DNA of 23,089 nucleotides, taken from contig DATKMY010000105.1 of assembly GCA_035541655.1 (NCBI GenBank), positions 1-23,089 on the forward strand. The letters run 5' to 3'. How positions within the stretch are numbered: position 1 is the first letter of the stretch; the number at the start of each line of letters is the position of its first letter. The stretch is from CAIWHR01 sp035541655. Its GTDB lineage: Bacteria; Pseudomonadota; Gammaproteobacteria; Burkholderiales; Casimicrobiaceae. Made by a program: the position numbers and the translations under genes. Below, in pieces: positions 1 through 6,638 of the stretch. Under the pieces are notes generated by a model. The model did not search any database, had not been told where the DNA came from, and was given only the letters and a program-made list of their open reading frames with translations.

Positions 1-1514
1 AAGAACCATTCGCCGTCGTCGATACCGTAGCGATGGTCGCGATAGATCCACACGGTTTCGCCACGCGGATTCTCGGCGATGAAATAATCGCGGCGCACGT
101 CGGCGCCATCCCACCATCCGGATTCGATGCGCTCGGGTCCGTCCCGCAGCACCCACGGTTGAGCCTCGAGCAGGTGGCCGAGCGGCTCGGGCGCGGAGAG
201 CAGCCAGACGGGTCGCGGTGGAACCGGATTCGACGAGTCGAGCCCGCTCTTGCCCGCGGGCCTCGCCCGAAAATCTCCGCTTTCGCGCCACGCGCGCTCG
301 GGCCGGTATTCGGCGTGCGGCGCGACCAGCCTCACCGCATCTTCGCCCAGACGGGCGCGCAGCCGGTCGACGAGGGGCACCGCCGCAACGACTTCGTCGC
401 CGGGGAGCAGGCCGAGATTGCGGCCCGCGAGCGGCGCCGTCGTCAGCGTCGCGAGCACGATCGACTCCACGGGTGCCGGCAACGCGACGCGCGCGAGCCG
501 CTCGCGCAGCACCGCGATGAGATGCGCATGCTCGCGCGTCGGCGCGGCGAGCGCGAAGCGCACGTTCGTTGCGGGCATGCCGGTCTTCTCGCGGACATGG
601 CGCTCGTGCGCCAGCGCGAGCTCGAGCTCGATTGCGCCGAGGCCGCGGCCCGTGAGCCATCCGGAGAGCTCGTGCACGAGTCGATTCACCGCGAACGCGA
701 GCACTTCGATGTTTTCCACCGGCGCCGGCAGCTCGATTTTTCCCGTGTAGCGCGGCGGCGGCAGAAACGGCGGCCGCGGGTCGGCCGCGCGCCCGCAGAC
801 GCGATCGAGCAAGAGGAGGAAGTCCGCGCCGACACGCCGCGCGAGCGAAGCGCGCGGCAGCGCGCATGCCTGCCCGATGGTGGCGATGCCGGCCGCGGCG
901 AGCGCGGCGATCGCGTCCGGATCGGCGTCGGTGAGCGCGAGCGGCAGGGGTGCGAGCGCGTCGAGGAAATCGCGGTTCGCTTCGAGCCTGCCGGTAGCTC
1001 CCTTGTTTGACGGCGCTCGGAGTGAAAATTCGAGTCTAGCCGTGGTTTGCCCGGCACGGGCGAACAGCAGCGCTGCGATTGGCGTAGGCGCGAGCGTCAG
1101 CCGCACCTCGTAACCGAGATCGCGGGCACCCGCAGATAGCTTCGCCGCGAGCTTCGGGAGGCCGCCGAAAAGCCGCAGGCTGCCGCGAATTTCCACGAGC
1201 ACCGCATCGGGCGGGGCCAGCGCGACGGCCGGCGTGAACTGCGTTGCCCATGTGGCCACCGCAGCGAGCGCCGCCGCTTCGGCGTCGGGATTGCGGCTGC
1301 GCAGCACGAGGTCGGGCGCGAGCGCGAGCGATGCGGAGACGAGCAGCCCCGGCCGGATTCCAACAGCTTGCGCACTGGCGTTCGCGCCGACGACGCGCGG
1401 TGCGCGCCCGCCGGTCGCTATCGCGAATGGTTTCGCCGCGTCAGCGGGCGGCAGCGCTCGTGCGTAGACGTCGAGGGCAAGCGACGGCAACAGCAAGCAC
1501 GCCCAAAGCATCAT
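1..1514 (-). CDS. imuB: ImuB, Y-family polymerase-like mutasome protein (3' end beyond window)
   Basis: About 504 codons read leftward from an ATGATG at 1514 to the window edge without a stop. The N-terminus reads MMLWACLLLPSLALDVYAR and the last visible part is GETVWIYRDHRYGIDDGEWF, which is how ImuB proteins begin and end, so only a few residues are missing. ImuB is a Y-family relative lacking catalytic acidic residues. In known systems it bridges ImuA, the beta clamp and the error-prone polymerase DnaE2 during SOS mutagenesis. It is third in the imuA > DinB-like > imuB run, 51 bp after the DinB-like stop, with no clear ribosome binding site. dnaE2 would be expected beyond position 1 (inference). 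ATG at 1511 is an equally possible start. Confidence 0.93.
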   Translation of the reverse strand, partial: MMLWACLLLPSLALDVYARALPPADAAKPFAIATGGRAPRVVGANASAQAVGIRPGLLVSASLALAPDLVLRSRNPDAEAAALAAVATWATQFTPAVALAPPDAVLVEIRGSLRLFGGLPKLAAKLSAGARDLGYEVRLTLAPTPIAALLFARAGQTTARLEFSLRAPSNKGATGRLEANRDFLDALAPLPLALTDADPDAIAALAAAGIATIGQACALPRASLARRVGADFLLLLDRVCGRAADPRPPFLPPPRYTGKIELPAPVENIEVLAFAVNRLVHELSGWLTGRGLGAIELELALAHERHVREKTGMPATNVRFALAAPTREHAHLIAVLRERLARVALPAPVESIVLATLTTAPLAGRNLGLLPGDEVVAAVPLVDRLRARLGEDAVRLVAPHAEYRPERAWRESGDFRARPAGKSGLDSSNPVPPRPVWLLSAPEPLGHLLEAQPWVLRDGPERIESGWWDGADVRRDYFIAENPRGETVWIYRDHRYGIDDGEWF

Positions 1515-1565
1515 GAAAATCTGCTGCGGGGCCGATCTGCCCTGTTGCTCGGGAACTCGAAATCC

Positions 1566-2186
1566 TCACGTATCCCCTTGTGCACTCCGGTTTCTCGTTC
1601 CCTCGCTCCATATCGCCGTCTCCGACAATCCGATCTCGGCGAGCTCCGCTGCCCGCAGATGCGCTTCGTTCGCGCAGAAGAATTCGTCGAGCTGCGGCGG
1701 CTCGACCGGCGTTCCCGCGAGCATCGCGTGCGCCTGTCCGCGATGATGGATCTGGTGCTGGAACAGATGCGCGAGGAGCCGTGTCGCGTTCTCGGTTTCG
1801 ATGCCGGCGCGGCGCTGGACCGGGACGGGCATCGCGAGCCGCGCATCGGTAAGCGCCGCGCAGAGGTCGATCAGCCGGCGATCGGCTGCGGCTTGCGCCC
1901 GCTGCAATTCAGCGCATGCGGCGAAGGGCTCCTCGGGCGTGAAGAAGCGCGCGGATTGCGTATTGGGGGGCTCGCCGCGAAATGCTCGCTCCAGCGCATC
2001 GATGTAGTACCAATCGACGGTAACGATGTGATTGAGAGTCGCCTTGAGCGAGGGAAAGAAGCTCGTCCGCGGCGCGACGAAATCGGCCTGCGGCAGCCGG
2101 GCGCAGGCAGCGAGCAGCCGATGATTGGCCCATGCGTTGTTGCAGGCCATCGTGAAGAAATGCTGGGCGAGGGTGGAGGAAGGCAT
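1566..2186 (-). CDS. DinB-superfamily (YfiT-like) four-helix metal protein
   Basis: 206 residues from ATG 2186, with a good ribosome binding site (GAAGGAG, about 6 nt before the ATG). It has the DinB-superfamily layout: a first metal His at H53 (motif LNH in helix 2) and a late H144-x3-H148-RGQ motif that supplies the other two ligands. This superfamily includes thiol-dependent transferases and uncharacterised damage-inducible proteins; it is unrelated to DNA polymerase IV despite the name. It lies 29 bp after imuA and 51 bp before imuB on the same strand, so it is probably co-transcribed with them. That position suggests DNA-damage or electrophile-stress expression; the substrate is unknown. 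An open frame continues far upstream of 2186 but overlaps imuA and has no family similarity, so the start is secure. Confidence 0.9.
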   Translation of the reverse strand: MPSSTLAQHFFTMACNNAWANHRLLAACARLPQADFVAPRTSFFPSLKATLNHIVTVDWYYIDALERAFRGEPPNTQSARFFTPEEPFAACAELQRAQAAADRRLIDLCAALTDARLAMPVPVQRRAGIETENATRLLAHLFQHQIHHRGQAHAMLAGTPVEPPQLDEFFCANEAHLRAAELAEIGLSETAIWSEGTRNRSAQGDT

Positions 2187-2202
2187 GCGTGCTCCTTCAG
2201 GA

Positions 2203-2214
2203 CCTGTCGACAGG
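2203..2214. repeat. 12-bp perfect palindrome between imuA and the DinB-like gene
   Basis: CCTGTCGACAGG is a perfect palindrome lying in the 29-bp gap just after the imuA stop and just before the ribosome binding site of the next gene. It has the CTG...CAG ends of a LexA box but only four bases between them rather than ten, so it is not a standard SOS box. It may be chance or a small mRNA structure. Confidence 0.4.
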
Positions 2215-2215
2215 C

Positions 2216-2821
2216 CTAGACCAATACCGGCCGCGCGAGATCGCCGCCGCGACGCTTCAGCACGCGCACCGCGAGCCGGTCCTGCTCGCGCGCAAGCGCA
2301 AGCCGCAGCGAAGCGGGAGTGGCGAGCGCGCGCTGCCCGGGACGCCGCCACAGCACGCCCCAGGTACGGCCTTCGCGCGCGGCGACCGCGAGCCTGCGCA
2401 TCGTGTGATCGTCGTGCGATCCGAGCCACGCGAACGCGGCGCCGCATTCTGGTGCGCGCAGCGCCTGCTCGTACGCCCAAAGCTGATCCGCGGGATTGCG
2501 GCAGCGGACAATCAGGAGCCGCGCGAGATCGAGGCCGGCGGTGGCGAGCGCCGGCGCGTACGGCACGTGCGGAGGCGCGATCCAGACGACGTCGCGCCGC
2601 TCGGCCTGCAGCCGCGCGAGCGCCGGCAGCGTGAGGCGGATCTCGCCGATGCCCTCGCGCTCGAGGAGGATCTCGGTGAGCGCGCCCCCGGGCCAGCCGC
2701 GGCCCGGCAGCACGGCGTCGAGCGCGGGAAAGCCCGAGGACACCGCGGCAGGCTCGGGCGCGCAGTCGCCGCCGCGCCAGATCGCGGGGTTCGACAGCAT
2801 GGCGGCGAGCGCGGGATTCAT
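2216..2821 (-). CDS. imuA: ImuA, RecA-like SOS mutagenesis protein
   Basis: 201 residues. The N-terminal signature SGFPALDAVLPGRGWPGGAL followed by TEIL is typical of ImuA (also called ImuA/SulA-like). The core resembles RecA, but where a P-loop would be the sequence reads LEREGIGEIRL with no Walker-A lysine, as expected for this family. The C-terminus has the basic VRVLKRRGGDLARPVLV tail. ImuA acts with ImuB and DnaE2 in error-prone translesion synthesis. It follows an 81-bp intergenic region carrying a perfect inverted repeat, so it may start its own transcript. Length is at the short end for the family but nothing appears broken. Confidence 0.92.
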   Translation of the reverse strand: MNPALAAMLSNPAIWRGGDCAPEPAAVSSGFPALDAVLPGRGWPGGALTEILLEREGIGEIRLTLPALARLQAERRDVVWIAPPHVPYAPALATAGLDLARLLIVRCRNPADQLWAYEQALRAPECGAAFAWLGSHDDHTMRRLAVAAREGRTWGVLWRRPGQRALATPASLRLALAREQDRLAVRVLKRRGGDLARPVLV

Positions 2822-2850
2822 CGCAGGGCGACGAAAAATTCAGGCCAGGG

Positions 2851-2871
2851 TTTGTCAACGAAGTTGACAAA
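2851..2871. promoter_or_regulatory. Perfect 9-3-9 inverted repeat upstream of imuA (candidate operator or promoter element)
   Basis: TTTGTCAAC, three bases, then GTTGACAAA: a perfect dyad 30 bp upstream of the imuA ATG. Its minus-strand arm contains TTGACA, a consensus -35, although no good -10 follows at the usual distance. A regulator bound here would cover the -35. The same GTTGACAA string forms the -35 of lexA. No T-run follows, so it is a poor terminator for the VOC gene upstream. Whether LexA binds it is not known. Confidence 0.5.
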
Positions 2872-2902
2872 TTCCGATGCCGAAATGCGTATCGGGCTCC
2901 GA

Positions 2903-3376
2903 TCAATCGGACTTCGCCCCGCCCATCGCTTTGGCGGCGCGGCGCTCGAGTTCGTCCGGCGGGACGTCTTCGACGTGCGTCGCGATATACCAGTGGTAAC
3001 CGAACGGATCCTCGATGCCGCCGGTGCGGTCGCCATAGAACTGATCGGCGACGGGTCGCGTGAGCTTCGCTCCCGCGGCGACCGCCTGCGCGACGCGTGC
3101 GTCGACATCCGCGACATAGACCATCAGCGAGATCGGCGAGCCGCCCATCTTGCGCGCGCTGCGATGGCCCATCTCCGGGGACTCGTCGGCGAGCATGACG
3201 GGGGAGTCGCCGATCCTGATTTCGGCATGGCCGATCCTGCCGCCGGGAGCGGGCATGCGCATCAGCTCGACGGCGCCGAGCGCCTTCTTGTAGAACTCGA
3301 GTGCGCGTGCCGCGTCGTCGAGAATCAGATACGGAGTGACGGAGTGGTACCCGTCGGGGATGGGTTTGACGGCCAT
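2903..3376 (-). CDS. VOC/glyoxalase-fold PhnB-like protein
   Basis: 157 residues starting MAVKPIPDGYHSVTPYLIL, the usual opening of the PhnB-like branch of the vicinal-oxygen-chelate superfamily. The C-terminal half keeps DPFGYHWYIATHVEDV, also typical. Start ATG 3376 has a strong ribosome binding site (AAGGAGA). Relatives are small dimeric cytosolic proteins often annotated as glyoxalase/bleomycin resistance; most have no proven reaction. It lies between a glutathione S-transferase and imuA on the same strand. A role in handling electrophilic or toxic compounds would fit the neighbourhood but is inference. Confidence 0.9.
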   Translation of the reverse strand: MAVKPIPDGYHSVTPYLILDDAARALEFYKKALGAVELMRMPAPGGRIGHAEIRIGDSPVMLADESPEMGHRSARKMGGSPISLMVYVADVDARVAQAVAAGAKLTRPVADQFYGDRTGGIEDPFGYHWYIATHVEDVPPDELERRAAKAMGGAKSD

Positions 3377-3407
3377 GATGCGGTCTCCTTCGACGTGGGG
3401 TGGAAAG

Positions 3408-3427
3408 CGGCGCCGACGCTGGCGCCG
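3408..3427. repeat. 7-bp stem hairpin in the VOC gene leader
   Basis: CGGCGCC, six bases, GGCGCCG: a perfect GC-rich stem about 30 nt upstream of the VOC gene's ATG. It may be an attenuating or terminating hairpin in the 163-bp gap after the GST gene; no T-run is seen. Low functional certainty. Confidence 0.35.
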
Positions 3428-3539
3428 AAGCGGAGAAAAGCAGGTCGGATGCGACTTCCGTTACGGCGTTGGCCGATGGGACTTCGGGAGGAAGTCGTGC
3501 CCGGCCCCGATTTTTGGTGACTGAAAGTTGTCTCTGGTC

Positions 3540-4178
3540 CTACTTGTCGGGCCAGTGCTTCGCGAACACCGGAGCGACCTTCGGGTGCGCTTCGATGCGC
3601 AGCAGCGTTTCGTAGAACGCCGGACGCGCCTTTTGCAGGTGCGGCCGCGATCCCGCCCATTTCGACACGACCGCGGCATGGATGTCGAGCGCGCCGATCG
3701 CGTTTCCGCCGAGATACGGCCGCGCGGGAAAGAGGTCCGCGAACATTTCCCAATAGCGGTGCAAACGCGCTCGCGCGCCGCTGCGAATGCGCTTTTGCGT
3801 CGCTTCGTCGGCATCGGCATCCTCGCAAAAGCGTTCGGGATAATCGATGACGCCGATCGCCGCGTAGCAATTGGCCGCGATGAACACGAGTCCGCGGATC
3901 GCCTGCGCACGAGCCGGATCGGCGCGAGGGAGCAGGCCGCTCTCGGGGTGCGCGAGGCCGAGGTGGATGAGGATCGCCGCGCTTTCGGAGAGCGCGCTGC
4001 CGTCGGGCAGCACGAGCGTCGGTATCTGCCCGAGCGGGTTGAGCTTCAGGAGCTCGGCGTAGGCGTCGTTCTGCTCCCACGTTGCCGTTTCGACGATGCG
4101 CGAGGGCATGCCGACGATCGCGAGCGCGGATTCGATCGCCGCCGACCCCGAGCCACTCTTGCCGTATAGCGTGTACAT
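3540..4178 (-). CDS. Glutathione S-transferase family protein
   Basis: 212 residues from ATG 4178 (MYTLYGKSGSGSAAIESAL), preceded by GGGAG at suitable spacing; a longer reading from 4202 would add eight residues but has no ribosome binding site. The N-terminal thioredoxin-like half has the LNPLGQIPTLVLPDG segment with the cis-proline, and SES that binds the glutamyl part of glutathione. The all-helical C-terminal half ends at HPKVAPVFAKHWPDK. It is a cytosolic glutathione-dependent enzyme of unknown substrate. It lies 72 bp after lexA on the same strand and could be part of a lexA-led transcript. Confidence 0.92.
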   Translation of the reverse strand: MYTLYGKSGSGSAAIESALAIVGMPSRIVETATWEQNDAYAELLKLNPLGQIPTLVLPDGSALSESAAILIHLGLAHPESGLLPRADPARAQAIRGLVFIAANCYAAIGVIDYPERFCEDADADEATQKRIRSGARARLHRYWEMFADLFPARPYLGGNAIGALDIHAAVVSKWAGSRPHLQKARPAFYETLLRIEAHPKVAPVFAKHWPDK

Positions 4179-4250
4179 CACATCTCCCGTTGTGGTATTC
4201 ATGGAAAAACGGTTGCGGTGTGCCCCCCGGGGTTTCGCCGCGATAAACGA

Positions 4251-4895
4251 CTACCAGCTCTTGCCGTTGCGCACGAGTCCGACGACGACGCCTTCGATCG
4301 CGAACGCGGCTTCCTTCGGATCGACGATGATGGGCGCGTAGTCCGGATTCTCCGCGACGAGCAGAAGCTGACCGCCGCGGCGCTTGAGCCGCTTGACCGT
4401 GACCTCGTCGCCGCTGCGTCCGGCGAGCCGCGCGACGACGATCTGGCCGGAGCGCGCCTCGGAGCTCCGATGCACGGCGAGAAAGTCGCCATCGAGGATG
4501 CCGGCGTCCTTCATGCTCTGGCCGCGCACGCGCAGCAGATAGTCGGCGCGCGGGGTGAAGAACGCGGGATCGAGGCGCACGCGCGCTTCGATGTGCTCGG
4601 CGGCGAGAACCGGGCTCCCTGCAGCGACCCGGCCCACCAGCGGCAGCCCGGTGCCCGGCAGCTCCGGCATCTCCCGCAAGCGCAGCCCGCGCGAGGCGCC
4701 GGGCGTCATCTGCAGCACGCCTTTGCGGGCGAGCGCGCGCAGATGATCTTCGGCGGAGCTCGCGGTGCGAAACCCCAGCCCTGCGGCGATTTCGGCGCGC
4801 GTGGGCGGCATGCCCGTCGACTCCAGGTGCCGGCGGATCCAGTCGAGGACCTTCTGCTGGCGGGCGGTGAGCGTAGGAGGCGTGGAGGAGGCCAT
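4251..4895 (-). CDS. lexA: LexA repressor
   Basis: 214 residues from ATG 4895. The N-terminal winged helix has LTARQQKVLDWIRRHLESTG and the recognition region AEIAAGLGFRTASSAEDHL. The self-cleavage site is A92-G93 (VGRVAAGSP). The S24-type protease dyad is S127 (RGQSMKD) and K168 (DEVTVKRLK), so it should be RecA*-cleavable. It represses SOS genes. The start is ambiguous: three in-frame ATGs (4919, 4907, 4895) lie within a 12-bp tandem repeat, and none has a clear ribosome binding site. 4895 fits family length best. Being first in the run to imuA/imuB matches the known lexA-imuA-imuB-dnaE2 cassettes. The cell may carry another lexA elsewhere. Confidence 0.95.
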   Translation of the reverse strand: MASSTPPTLTARQQKVLDWIRRHLESTGMPPTRAEIAAGLGFRTASSAEDHLRALARKGVLQMTPGASRGLRLREMPELPGTGLPLVGRVAAGSPVLAAEHIEARVRLDPAFFTPRADYLLRVRGQSMKDAGILDGDFLAVHRSSEARSGQIVVARLAGRSGDEVTVKRLKRRGGQLLLVAENPDYAPIIVDPKEAAFAIEGVVVGLVRNGKSW

Positions 4896-4919
4896 GGAAG
4901 CGGCCATGGAAACGGCCAT
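4884..4919 (-). repeat. Three 12-bp tandem repeats spanning possible lexA starts
   Basis: On the minus strand, ATGGCCGTTTCC, ATGGCCGCTTCC and ATGGCCTCCTCC follow each other, coding MAVS-MAAS-MASS. Each unit supplies an in-frame ATG. Repeat slippage would add or remove four residues and one start codon without breaking the frame. Confidence 0.85.
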
Positions 4920-4935
4920 GAAACGGGGACTCGTA

Positions 4936-4955
4936 TACCGTATGAATATGCGGTA
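4936..4955. promoter_or_regulatory. Palindrome at the lexA transcription start (candidate LexA operator)
   Basis: The dyad TACCG-N10-CGGTA begins about 8 bp downstream of the lexA -10 box, so it should cover the transcription start. Its core has CCG-N10-CGG, the same geometry as the CTG-N10-CAG of the gamma/betaproteobacterial LexA box, with an AT-rich centre. Autoregulation of lexA is general knowledge; the site itself is inference. It matches its own reverse complement at 14 of 20 positions. Confidence 0.5.
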
Positions 4956-4962
4956 CCTGCTG

Positions 4963-4990
4963 ATTATAGGTGGTAGACGGCCGTTGTCAA
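4963..4990 (-). promoter_or_regulatory. Consensus sigma-70 promoter of lexA
   Basis: On the minus strand, TTGACA (4990-4985), a 16-bp spacer, then TATAAT (4968-4963): both hexamers are perfect. The start of transcription would be near 4956, giving a leader of about 37-60 nt depending on the start codon. Such a strong promoter fits a gene that is tightly repressed. Confidence 0.8.
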
Positions 4991-5088
4991 CGCGCCGGGA
5001 TGCGCCACGGCAAGCCCAGCTCCGACGCCGGGCAACCGAAGCGACACGCCCGATGTTGACGCCGAGCAATCAGGCGGCGAGCTCGGTG

Positions 5089-5117
5089 TTGACGTCGAGC
5101 CCCCGACGGCGTGCAAT
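5089..5117 (+). promoter_or_regulatory. Putative promoter of the phasin gene
   Basis: TTGACG (5089-5094), a 17-bp spacer and TGCAAT (5112-5117). The segment GTTGACG(C/T)CGAGC occurs twice, at 5055-5067 and 5088-5100, 33 bp apart (about three helical turns), which could mark a regulator site. The resulting leader to the phasin ATG would be about 120 nt. Confidence 0.45.
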
Positions 5118-5242
5118 GACCGAGGGTGCCCGTCGGGGTGCCCGCGGGCTATCCGGCCCGACAACCGGAGGAAGTTCAGACCTTCGCCCGATCGAGAGCG
5201 TTCGATCCGCCGTTCCGACATACCGTACAGAGGAGCTTGACC

Positions 5243-5878
5243 ATGGCCACCAAGTCGAAGCCAAAATCCACCGCGGCGCCCAAGGCAAAGCCGGCCGCGG
5301 CCAAGGAGAAAACCGAATCGAAACCCGCTGCCGCGGGAGCCGGCATGTTCGCGATGCCCGATGCAGCCCAGCTCGCGAAGTATGCGAAGACGCTCACGCC
5401 GGAGCAGGCGTTCGAGCTCTACCGTGCCAACGCGCGTCTCGCGCTCGACGTCATCGACGCGGCGATCGACAGCACCGCCAAGATGCGCAAGCTCCAGTTC
5501 GAGGGCGAGGAAACCGCGCGCACCATCCAGAAGAAGGCGGCGCGCCACGCGGCCGAGGCGGACGACGTTCCGGCGCTGATGGCCGCCGGGCAGAGCGTCA
5601 CGCAGGAAGCCATGGAGCGGTCGATGGCCTACTGGGGGCAGATGTTCGAGCTGGTCGTCGAGATCCAGAAGCGGCTCTTCACCCTGATCGAGAACCAGAT
5701 GACCGACGTGCCCGGCGTCAAGCAGGCGAAGGCGGCGATGGCGATGATGCCGGACCTGAGCAAGATGCAGAACGTCGTGTCGGCGATGCAGGGCGTCATG
5801 TCTTCGGGCGGCTCGGCGTTCGAGTCGATGCAGAAGGTGATGGGCGATTTCGCCCGGATGTCCGGGGGCAGGCGCTAG
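5243..5878 (+). CDS. Phasin, PHA granule-associated protein
   Basis: 211 residues from ATG 5243 with ribosome binding site AGAGGAG. An alanine/lysine/proline-rich N-terminal segment (residues 3-32, resembling histone-H1-type tails) precedes the amphipathic helical phasin domain (EQAFELYRANARLALDVID onward). Phasins coat polyhydroxyalkanoate granules, control their size and number, and may tether them to the nucleoid. The basic tail could contribute to that last role (inference). It is divergent from lexA with its own putative promoter. A longer open frame upstream of 5243 is not protein-like. No clear terminator follows. Confidence 0.92.
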   Translation: MATKSKPKSTAAPKAKPAAAKEKTESKPAAAGAGMFAMPDAAQLAKYAKTLTPEQAFELYRANARLALDVIDAAIDSTAKMRKLQFEGEETARTIQKKAARHAAEADDVPALMAAGQSVTQEAMERSMAYWGQMFELVVEIQKRLFTLIENQMTDVPGVKQAKAAMAMMPDLSKMQNVVSAMQGVMSSGGSAFESMQKVMGDFARMSGGRR

Positions 5879-6087
5879 ATCGTGCGGTTGGGGGCGGCAC
5901 CGGTGGGCGGAGGGCCGGGCACGCGGATTGCTTAAATTGCGCCGGGGGCCAACAGCATCCGCTCGTCTGCTCGCCACGGCCTTGCGACTGGCACTGCCGG
6001 AAATCACGGCCTGTTTGGCAGCATGATGGACTCGTTCCATGTTGCCGGAGTCGACGTGGCCGAACGCACAAACGCCAGGAGGCGAGG

Positions 6088-6492
6088 ATGAAGTCGCTGG
6101 AGTTCGAAAAGGTATCGGTTGCCGATGCGCGAAAGGCGCTGGAAGGCCCGCCGAAGACCGCAGACAAGGCGATGACCGTCGCGCACCGGGGTCCCGATAC
6201 GAACCCCGTGCTGCTCGACGCGACCATCGCATGGATGGCCGCGCTTCCCTACGCGGTGCGCCCAACCGAGCTCGCGGGTCGTTATCCGCGGATCGCGAAC
6301 AGCATCGCCGAGCTCTGGCCACGCGTCTCCCGCTGCGCAGCGTACCTCGACTCGATGCTCGTGGACGAGCGTGGCGAGCGCAAGAACTTGCCTCCGCAGG
6401 TCGCGATGGAGATCACGGCGGTCCGCTCGTACTACGGGGAGCTCCATCCGCGTGCGCAAGCGACCGGGGACGCGGTCGAGCGCGGCCAATAG
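6088..6492 (+). CDS. Conserved hypothetical protein
   Basis: 134 residues from ATG 6088 with an excellent ribosome binding site (AGGAGG, 7 nt spacing). The product is soluble, with no signal peptide or membrane segment, and has a mid-region LPYAVRPTELAGRYPRIANS that reads like a conserved motif. I do not recognise a functional family. It follows the phasin by 209 bp, a gap in which I see no gene, so it may be independently transcribed. A 61-bp inverted repeat comes shortly after its stop. An open frame extends far upstream of 6088 but overlaps the phasin in another frame and should be ignored. Confidence 0.8.
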   Translation: MKSLEFEKVSVADARKALEGPPKTADKAMTVAHRGPDTNPVLLDATIAWMAALPYAVRPTELAGRYPRIANSIAELWPRVSRCAAYLDSMLVDERGERKNLPPQVAMEITAVRSYYGELHPRAQATGDAVERGQ

Positions 6493-6507
6493 CGTCGTTC
6501 GCGCGAT

Positions 6508-6568
6508 CCTCCCGGCCCCGGGGTGAGACGCCGCGGCCTGTAGTGCACGGCCGCGTTGCCCCGGGAGG
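6508..6568 (+). repeat. Two-tier inverted repeat upstream of the GGDEF gene
   Basis: Outer arms CCTCCCGG (6508-6515) and CCGGGAGG (6561-6568) enclose inner arms CGCGGCC (6532-6538) and GGCCGCG (6549-6555) around a 10-nt loop. The RNA would fold into a long, very GC-rich hairpin. With no T-run after it, it is either a Rho-type/weak terminator for the preceding gene or a structured leader of the next. Confidence 0.6.
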
Positions 6569-6601
6569 CGCCATGGCACGGCTCTTGCGATTGTCTGCAC
6601 A

Positions 6602-6633
6602 TGCATTGGGCGCAGGACACGCGCCGTAATGCA
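6602..6633 (+). repeat. Hairpin immediately before the GGDEF gene start
   Basis: Nested arms TGCAT/ATGCA (6602-6606, 6629-6633) and GGCGC/GCGCC (6609-6613, 6621-6625). The structure ends 5 nt before the ATG at 6639, where a ribosome binding site should be, and no Shine-Dalgarno is visible. It could limit translation. Confidence 0.5.
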
Positions 6634-6638
6634 CCGAC

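Noticed and set aside
33..1010. Long plus-strand open frame of 325 codons antisense to imuB
   Set aside because: Its product is Arg/Glu-rich low-complexity sequence typical of the antisense of a GC-rich gene; the minus frame gives clear ImuB motifs.
1566..2186. DNA polymerase IV (dinB) in the imu cassette
   Set aside because: The name similarity is misleading: the protein is 206 residues with a three-histidine four-helix signature and none of the Y-family polymerase motifs.
2189..3520. 443-codon plus-strand open frame across imuA and the VOC gene
   Set aside because: Spans two recognisable genes on the other strand and shows no domain; the high GC content leaves stop-free shadows.
4964..6322. 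452-codon minus-strand open frame opposite the phasin and hypothetical gene
   Set aside because: His/Arg/Leu-rich shadow sequence, no ribosome binding site, and the opposite strand holds a recognisable phasin.
6508..6638. c-di-GMP riboswitch upstream of the GGDEF gene
   Set aside because: The hairpins do not show the conserved GEMM core sequences, so only the structure is reported.
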